From Areca catechu (taxonomy: Eukaryota > Streptophyta > Magnoliopsida > Arecales > Arecaceae), in contig CM038047.1 of assembly GCA_021397845.1 (NCBI GenBank), positions 128,322,112 through 128,386,111 of the forward strand: a DNA stretch of 64,000 nt, in the 5' to 3' direction. Position numbers and translations under genes: made by a program. The notes beneath the pieces are model-generated. The model saw only the letters and a list, made by a program, of their open reading frames with translations. It made no database searches and was not told where the DNA came from. Positions 57,234-64,000 of this stretch are shown here, one piece after another (position 1 is the first letter of the stretch; every line of letters starts with the position of its first letter).

Positions 57234-58658
57234 TGATGCGGAACTAATATGCATGCAATTTTTTTTATATGTTTTATATGTGGGGTTGGGTGATTAATTC
57301 CCGAATTTCAGATTAAAATAAGTTATAGGGAATTTTATATGAATTTTAGAAGATCAGCATGCAGATTAGGACCTAGAAAAGTAGAAAAGAAGGATCGCCG
57401 GGGCTGAGAAGCCTCGGTTAGGGCAAGTTCTCCTACAATAAAACTACTGGAGGTAGAGGGGTGTACCTGACAACGTCTGTGAAGATTGCAGCAAAAGGGT
57501 CTCTCGTTCCTCGACGGATGCGGCCTGGAAAATCGAGCCAAAGACCCGCGGATACCCGGCTTTCTGCTCGGTGATCCGATTGAGGCTTGGCTGGAGTCGT
57601 TGGATTCGTAGGAACTCGGGGACCTGCAAACGACCTGTCAGGGGTTAGAAAACTCACAAAGGAACAAGAAAACAAAGGAAAAACAGCAAGGGAAGGCTTC
57701 TTTTGGAGTGGGCGTCCAGGGATCTGAGATGCTTGTTGGTAGCAGGAAGATGATTGCAGCACTGGGAAGAAGAACTCTCGCAAACCCCTTTATGCACACA
57801 GCAGGGTATCACACAACTCAATAGAAGAACTCAAGGTTTTCATTCATCAAAAATTCCCTCATACAAGAGGCTAGGGTCCCTTAAATAGACCCTTAACCTT
57901 GGGCTCCAAGTAAGGGTACATAAGTCTTTACATAAGAATCCTTTTCCCTCTCAAACCCTAGCTAGAAAATAAGGAAATATTAGGTAGAAAAATCCCTAAA
58001 AATTTTCTTGACTTGGTCAAGACTCCAAGGATGCCTAGGGGGGCGTGTTGGGCTTCTAGGAGCAGCAAAAGGCCGGCCCAAAGGGGCTTGGGTGCATGGG
58101 TTTGGGCCTCTGGAAGCTAGGGTGGCCTGGTAGCCAAGTAGCAGGAATATTCCCTGGTATCTTGCTTCTTAGGGGCTTGGGCTTGGCACCTGGGCTTGAT
58201 TTCTTTGGGCTAGGATGCAGATGGACCTCTGGAATCATGGATGACCTTATCTATAAATATACTTTGGCATCTGGAAGGGAATCTGGGCATCTGGAGGGCA
58301 TCTGCAAGAAATCAGGGTTTTCTGAATTTTCCTCCTGGGGTCTTCAAATCTTCAAGCTGGGTTGGACTTGTGCTATACTTCCATGTCTTCAATCTGATTG
58401 GACTTGGTCTTTACTTGTATGATGTGGTCTTGAGTCTTCAATATGGTTGAATAGGACTCAAAAAAAAATAAAATTAGCTTGACATGAGCTGACTAACACT
58501 GGACTGAACTAGCTCAACATGAGCTAAATAATTACAAGACTTAATGAAACAACTCAGCTGGACTAAGCTTTATTACAGTGGACTCGAATGTTATTTAAGT
58601 GATCCACATAGGGTTGAGAAGCCTCTGCCTTATTCTAGTGCCTTTGGTGTCCGCACCA
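57234..58658 (-). repeat. H array LTR b (shared between units 1 and 2)
   Basis: 1425 bp, same ends as LTR a. It serves as 5' LTR of unit 1 and 3' LTR of unit 2. Confidence 0.93.
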
Positions 58659-59600
58659 ATTCTCCCGGGTGGGAGGAACTCGACCCTGTCGAGTGAAGAT
58701 CAGACTGGCTCACATATCTCTCGAGAAGGTCTGGGTTGAGGCATTGCAAGTCCTCTCGAGAATCTATGAATCGTCCGACTCTGGCCGGCCTTGCCATCGG
58801 ACTAGGAAGCGTTGATAGTCATGGCCCTGGGTCGTGATGGCTTGATCGTCCAGGATACGCTCGATCCGTTCTCCTCTCTCAGGCCAAATTTGTTGTGGAC
58901 ACTCTAGGTTAGGGTCACTCACAATGAAAAGGAATAGGTCCAAAGGCCTTACTAGGTATCGCTGCCGGTTCCCTATACTCAACCAGGTCTGTAATATTGA
59001 AGGTAGAACTAATGCCCAAATCCGAAGGCAAGTCTAACACCTAGGCATTTGATCCAACCTTCTCTATCACTTTAAAAGGTCCAGCTCTGCGAGCATGAAG
59101 CTTCTTTTAGGCCTAAGCCTAACCAAGATAAAATCCACTACATCAAAATTTTTTTATCCATCTTCGGGAATTAGCCAGTTGTTTTAACATTAGTGCGGGT
59201 GGTGAACATGCTAGGCACATGCAGACTCCTAACAAGATGATGCAAAGGACTCAAACCTACACCTAGCAGACTCGACTAAAGAGGTTTATTAGGTCTTAAC
59301 TACCACTTGGGCATGGGGGCATGAGTCATGGTTGATGGATGACATGCAGAAGAAAATTTGCTAGTAACTCCTAATAAGTGCCAGAGGGTCTGCCAAAAGT
59401 AGGTAGCAAATGGGATGGGCTTTATGGATCCTTGCAACCTAGTAACCTCAACAAAATGTAACCTAATAGTTCTAGACACATGAGAAAACTCAGGAAAGGG
59501 TAGAAAATAGGAAGTGGATTCAGAATTACTCTGGTAGGGTAGAGAAAAAGGTTCTGGTTAGTTGGATAAAGTAGAATCAAAGAAGGCATGTCAGGGACTA
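58659..59600 (-). pseudogene. H unit 2 integrase-core remnant and chromodomain tail
   Basis: As unit 1. The chromodomain ORF 58982-58764 reads PERGERIERILDDQAITTQG and HDYQRFLVRWQGRPESDDS, then a stop where Trp is expected. The integrase-core remnant lies at about 59490-59300. Confidence 0.8.
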
Positions 59601-61149
59601 ATCCTAGACTAATGAGGTTAACCTTATGGGGTTGCGATATATCTACGGGTTTGTATAATGGAAGGATGGGTTATTAATCTCAGGAAAGAGGTCCTTAATG
59701 GGAACTATAGGAGGAGACTCATCCTGAGGGTACTGATTCAAAGAGATCAAGTCCTTAATAAATTCTTCTGGTTCTTGTATTTTAGGACTAGACTCTATAA
59801 TTTGGCTCTCCTCTATGGTTTCCTCAGGTAAGGCTCTAGTAGCAGTACCTAGGTTCTCTTCCTCTATTTGTTCTTCCATTATAGCTTTAGGTTGGATATG
59901 GTCAAGGTCAACTAGCTCTAGGTTGGTTTCTACCTGGGTATCTACTGGGTCAGCTAATTCTAGGTCTACTAAAGGTGTCTCCTCTTCTCCCTCATACTCA
60001 TCCACTAGGCTCACATCAGCTTCATACACTTCCGCGTTAATGTAAGCCTTGTGAATCTCAGGAATGGTTGGAGAAGGTCGGCTAGCAGGAAATTGGTTAG
60101 GTTCTGGTCTCTGATTATGGGTACTATTCCTAGTAGGTTCAGGTTGTATAAGGGGTAGTGGCTCACTATTGGGTTCATATTTAGGGATACTCATCCTATA
60201 GGGTTCAAGTTGACTAGGGGAAGCATGACTAGTACTAGGCTGATACTTAGGGGTTATGGGTTCTCTAAGCTCATAGGACAAGGGTGCAGATCTATGGGTC
60301 ATGGGATTATAGGATCTGGGGTCATAGGATTTTGGGTCAGCTCTATGATCAGGTTCTAAGGTTGGATCAAGGTATGGGCCCTCCTAAGGTTGGGCTCTCT
60401 ATATGGGTCAGGATATTGGTCCTCCTAGGATTGGACTCCCTATATGGGTCAGAATACTGGGTTCTCCTAGGGTTGGACTCCCTATATGGGTCAGAATATT
60501 GGGTTCTCCTAGGGTTTGACTCCCTATATGGTCAGAATATTGGGTGTTGGGTCTACTAGGCTCATAGGTATGGGTGTATAGGATCTATGATCATGGGATC
60601 TAGAGTCATAGGATCTAGGTTCATAGGTTATGGATTCATAAGTTCTAGGTTCATAGGATTTAGAGTCATAAGATCTATAGGTTGTGGGTATACTAGGCTT
60701 ATAGGGAGAGGGTAAATAGGATCTATCTTCCTGGTCTATAAAATCCTGATTGGGTCTTCTAGGACTAACCATAGGGATTGGGTCATTACGATGGGCTCTC
60801 CTAGGTTCAGCCTCAAGGTATGGATCAGGGTTTGGGGTCCTCCTAGGTTGAGGATTGTAGTACGGGTCAGGATAAGGGCTCTCCTAGGTTCGACCTCATG
60901 GTATAGATCAGGGTTTGGGGTCCTCCTAGGTTGAGGGGAATCAGGATCTGGCTCAAACTGTGACCCATGGGTTTTTCTTGGGGTCCCTACCCGAACTTTT
61001 AACTGATCAAACCTATTGGCAAGATGGTCAATTCTATCATTGGTTTGAATACGAGACTGAGTTAACTGGGTCATCTGGGTAGTCATCTGGGCCATTTGAT
61101 CAACTAGGGCTTTTATTTGGGCTTGTAAGTTTTTCCATGGTTCAGACAT
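59601..61149 (-). pseudogene. gag: H unit 2 gag-like ORF (best preserved copy)
   Basis: MSEP start at 61149 gives an open 137-residue N-terminal part with the coiled region and RRTPNPD repeats. 60772-60524 covers SPRRPNQDFIDQEDRSYLPS and the Tyr-rich repeats. 60302-59643 is an open 219-residue C-terminal part: ELREPITPKYQPSTSHASPS, RPSPTIPEIHKAYINAEVYE, acidic LVDxEL repeats, and the end KDLFPEINNPSFHYTNP with a natural-looking stop. The pieces are separated by single-base shifts. It has the same design as the E ORF, without a knuckle. Probably the only protein of this family. Confidence 0.82.
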
Positions 61150-62065
61150 TTATGAAGGAGGTGGGTGATATGAAACTCCTGATCTAGTGCTCATGCAAGA
61201 CTCGATCAGACCGACTATAGCTGACTAGACCTAAAGTCCAAACTAGATGCTCAATCAGGGTGGCAAACTAGCCTATAGTAACCCTGTACTCAGCCAGGCA
61301 GGTGTAAGGGGAGTGTTAGGTCCCTGATTGCCAATCCTAGACACCAATCAGAGATTGGCCAGGTAGGCGGACCAGCACACAAGCCCTTCGGGATTGAATC
61401 CCTAAACCACCATTCTAAACACTGAGCACAAGGCACACACAGGTTAACTTGACACAGTGATCTAACACTACCCCGGACCCGACCAGTTGATGTCCCTAGC
61501 CCACTAGGGTAAATTAAGTCTAATTAATTTTAGGTTAAGGCTTGGGACTGAATGCAAGGGATGTGGTTTTGGGCTAAGGAGAGGTGATCAAATCCTCCCC
61601 CCATCTGATATAGCAAGAGTGCCCTTAAAAGTAAATTATGCAATGATGGCAGGCAGATGAGGATGCAAATTAAGGTTTAGATATTTTTTTTTTGGTATTT
61701 TTGGAAAATATGTATTTTTTTTTTTTTTGGTATTTTTTTTTAAATAGAAGAAAACTTGCAAATCATGACCTAATATACTGAAAATATACTAAAATTAAGA
61801 AATATGCAAAAACTCCTAAACAAAACCCTAAAACTTCCAAACATGTCTTGCTAAAAAAAACAGAGCCGAAAATTTGCAGGCCCTATTTCGGCATGCAGAA
61901 AATTCACATGCCATAATAAAATTTGGAAAAATTTTTAAAATTACTGTGAATTATGATAAATCCAGAAAATAAATTTAAGAATTTTTTGAGTTTTTAACAG
62001 GGATAAATAATTAAAATAATAGAGTATATACGGACTAAAAAATTGCAGAAAACAAGCCCTAATCT
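61150..62065 (-). other. H unit 2 leader
   Basis: As unit 1, with the conserved block at 61225-61625. Confidence 0.85.
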
Positions 62066-62081
62066 AAGCTCTGATACCAAA
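62066..62081 (-). other. H unit 2 primer binding site
   Basis: TTTGGTATCAGAGCTT on the minus strand following LTR c. Confidence 0.92.
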
Positions 62082-63507
62082 TGATGCGGAACTAATATGC
62101 ATGCAATTTTTTTTATATGTTTTATATGTGGGGTTGGGTGATTAATTCCCGAATTTCAGATTAAAATAAGTTATAGGGAATTTTATATGAATTTTAGAAG
62201 ATCAGCATGCAGATTAGGACCTAGAAAAGTAGAAAAGAAGGATCGCCGGGGCTGAGAAGCCTCGGTTAGGGCAAGTTCTCCTACAATAAAACTACTGGAG
62301 GTAGAGGGGTGTACCTGACAACGTCTGTGAAGATTGCAGCAAAAGGGTCTCTCGTTCCTCGACGGATGCGGCCTGGAAAATCGAGCCAAAGACCCGCGGA
62401 TACCCGGCTTTCTGCTCGGTGATCCGATTGAGGCTTGGCTGGAGTCGTTGGATTCGTAGGAACTCGGGGACCTGCAAACGACCTGTCAGGGGTTAGAAAA
62501 CTCACAAAGGAACAAGAAAACAAAGGAAAAACAGCAAGGGAAGGCTTCTTTTGGAGTGGGCGTCCAGGGATCTGAGATGCTTGTTGGTAGCAGGAAGATG
62601 ATTGCAGCACTGGGAAGAAGAACTCTCGCAAACCCCTTTATGCACACAGCAGGGTATCACACAACTCAATAGAAGAACTCAAGGTTTTCATTCATCAAAA
62701 ATTCCCTCATACAAGAGGCTAGGGTCCCTTAAATAGACCCTTAACCTTGGGCTCCAAGTAAGGGTACATAAGTCTTTACATAAGAATCCTTTTCCCTCTC
62801 AAACCCTAGCTAGAAAATAAGGAAATATTAGGTAGAAAAATCCCTAAAAATTTTCTTGACTTGGTCAAGACTCCAAGGATGCCTAGGGGGGCGTGTTGGG
62901 CTTCTAGGAGCAGCAAAAGGCCGGCCCAAAGGGGCTTGGGTGCATGGGTTTGGGCCTCTGGAAGCTAGGGTGGCCTGGTAGCCAAGTAGCAGGAATATTC
63001 CCTGGTATCTTGCTTCTTAGGGGCTTGGGCTTGGCACCTGGGCTTGATTTCTTTGGGCTAGGATGCAGATGGACCTCTGGAATCATGGATGACCTTATCT
63101 ATAAATATACTTTGGCATCTGGAAGGGAATCTGGGCATCTGGAGGGCATCTGCAAGAAATCAGGGTTTTCTGAATTTTCCTCCTGGGGTCTTCAAATCTT
63201 CAAGCTGGGTTGGACTTGTGCTATACTTCCATGTCTTCAATCTGATTGGACTTGGTCTTTACTTGTATGATGTGGTCTTGAGTCTTCAATATGGTTGAAT
63301 AGGACTCAAAAAAAAATAAAATTAGCTTGACATGAGCTGACTAACACTGGACTGAACTAGCTCAACATGAGCTAAATAATTACAAGACTTAAATGAAACA
63401 ACTCAGCTGGACTAAGCTTTATTACAGTGGACTCGAATGTTATTTAAGTGATCCACATAGGGTTGAGAAGCCTCTGCCTTATTCTAGTGCCTTTGGTGTC
63501 CGCACCA
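62082..63507 (-). repeat. H array LTR c
   Basis: 1426 bp, same ends; nearly identical to LTR b. Confidence 0.93.
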
Positions 63508-64000
63508 ATTCTCCCGGGGTGGGAGGAACTCGACCCTGTCGAGTGAAGATCAGACTGGCTCACATATCTCTCGAGAAGGTCTGGGTTGAGGCATTGCAAG
63601 TCCTCTCGAGAAATCTATGAATCGTCCGACTCTGGCCGGCCTTGCCATCGGACTAGGAAGCGTTGATAGTCATGGCCCTGGGTCGTGATGGCTTGATCGT
63701 CCAGGATACGCTCGATCCGTTCTCCTCTCTCAGGCCAAATTTGTTTGTGGACACTCTAGGTTAGGGTCACTCACAATGAAAAGGAATAGGTCCAAAGGCC
63801 TTACTAGGTATCGCTGCCGGTTCCCTATACTCAACCAGGTCTGTAATATTGAAGGTAGAACTAATGCCCAAATCCGAAGGCAAGTCTAACACCTAGGCAT
63901 TTGATCCAACCTTCTCTATCACTTTAAAAGGTCCAGCTCTGCGAGCATGAAGCTTCTTTTAGGCCTAAGCCTAACCAAGATAAAATCCACTACATCAAAA
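63508..64000 (-). pseudogene. H unit 3, chromodomain tail (continues past window)
   Basis: Matches 58659-59150 of unit 2 and 53815-54300 of unit 1, including the stop after SDDS. It shows that the array has at least a third internal region. Confidence 0.88.

Larger units (their letters stand above)
17884..64000 (-). mobile_element. Element D: outermost chromovirus of the nest, in pieces
   Basis: Pieces at 17884-18075, 27930-31005 and 39383-40155 read in one orientation and in the order 3' LTR, integrase tail, integrase remnant, gag tail, gag core. They are separated by complete or partial insertions C, E and F. The 5' part of gag, leader, primer site and 5' LTR should lie beyond 64000. The left terminus is TGATGCGGGAC. 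The order is direct from sequence; unity of the pieces is inferred from continuity of gag content across E. Confidence 0.7.
52395..64000 (-). mobile_element. Element H: tandem array of non-autonomous chromovirus units, period about 4.85 kb
   Basis: Three LTRs in the same orientation (52395, 57234, 62082) alternate with internal regions (53815-57233, 58659-62081, 63508 onward). Offsets are 4839 and 4848 bp. Units 2 and 3 look almost identical; the first LTR differs by a few substitutions (for example CATGTAGC for CAAGTAGC). The array runs off the window. Left flank GCTTA (52390-52394). Confidence 0.9.

Noticed and set aside
52494..63298. ORFs of identical length (108, 69, 60, 116 aa) repeated three times on both strands
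   Set aside because: They lie inside the three near-identical LTR copies. Equal length follows from recent DNA duplication, not from protein conservation.

Overview
This window is repeat DNA from a flowering plant nuclear genome, probably a large, retrotransposon-rich one. I see no host gene, rRNA, tRNA or CRISPR. Sirevirus-type Ty1/copia sequences and several related Ty3/gypsy chromoviruses primed by initiator tRNA-Met point to a plant. The species cannot be named from the sequence; a monocot such as a palm is only a guess. For reference, the elements are given letters.

1-8934 is the rest of a decayed plus-strand Sirevirus (A): gag, protease, integrase, RT, RNase H, then a post-pol env-like ORF, polypurine tracts and a 1.56 kb 3' LTR. 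8935-10960 is a very old plus-strand chromovirus remnant (B). 10961-17883 is mostly unassigned low-complexity and minisatellite DNA. It is broken by a solo Sirevirus LTR on the minus strand (S, 14836-16421) flanked by perfect 5-bp target duplications.

From 17884 to the end I read one deep nest. Outer element D (chromovirus, minus) appears at 17884-18075, 27930-31005 and 39383-40155, and its 5' end lies to the right of the window. Into D went C (minus, 18076-27929), which carries a truncated Ty1/copia element K (plus, 18283-24011). Also in D are E (plus, 31006-39382, with a hAT-type MITE in its 3' LTR) and F (plus, from 40156). F was then split twice. G (minus, 41612-50461) is a nearly complete autonomous chromovirus inserted exactly in F's primer binding site. 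H (minus, 52395 to beyond 64000) is a tandem LTR-internal-LTR-internal-LTR array with a period near 4.85 kb.

D, E and the H units share a reduced architecture: a gag-like ORF fused to a short integrase-core remnant and a chromodomain tail, with no RT; F shows the same gag-like part before it is cut. G encodes protease, RT, RNase H, integrase and chromodomain. It shares LTR ends, primer site and a long leader block with F and H. The simplest reading, an inference, is that G-like autonomous elements supply proteins in trans to the F/H-type non-autonomous family. Many differences between near-identical copies are single-base length changes in homopolymers, so some frameshifts and perhaps the array copy number may come from sequencing or assembly.
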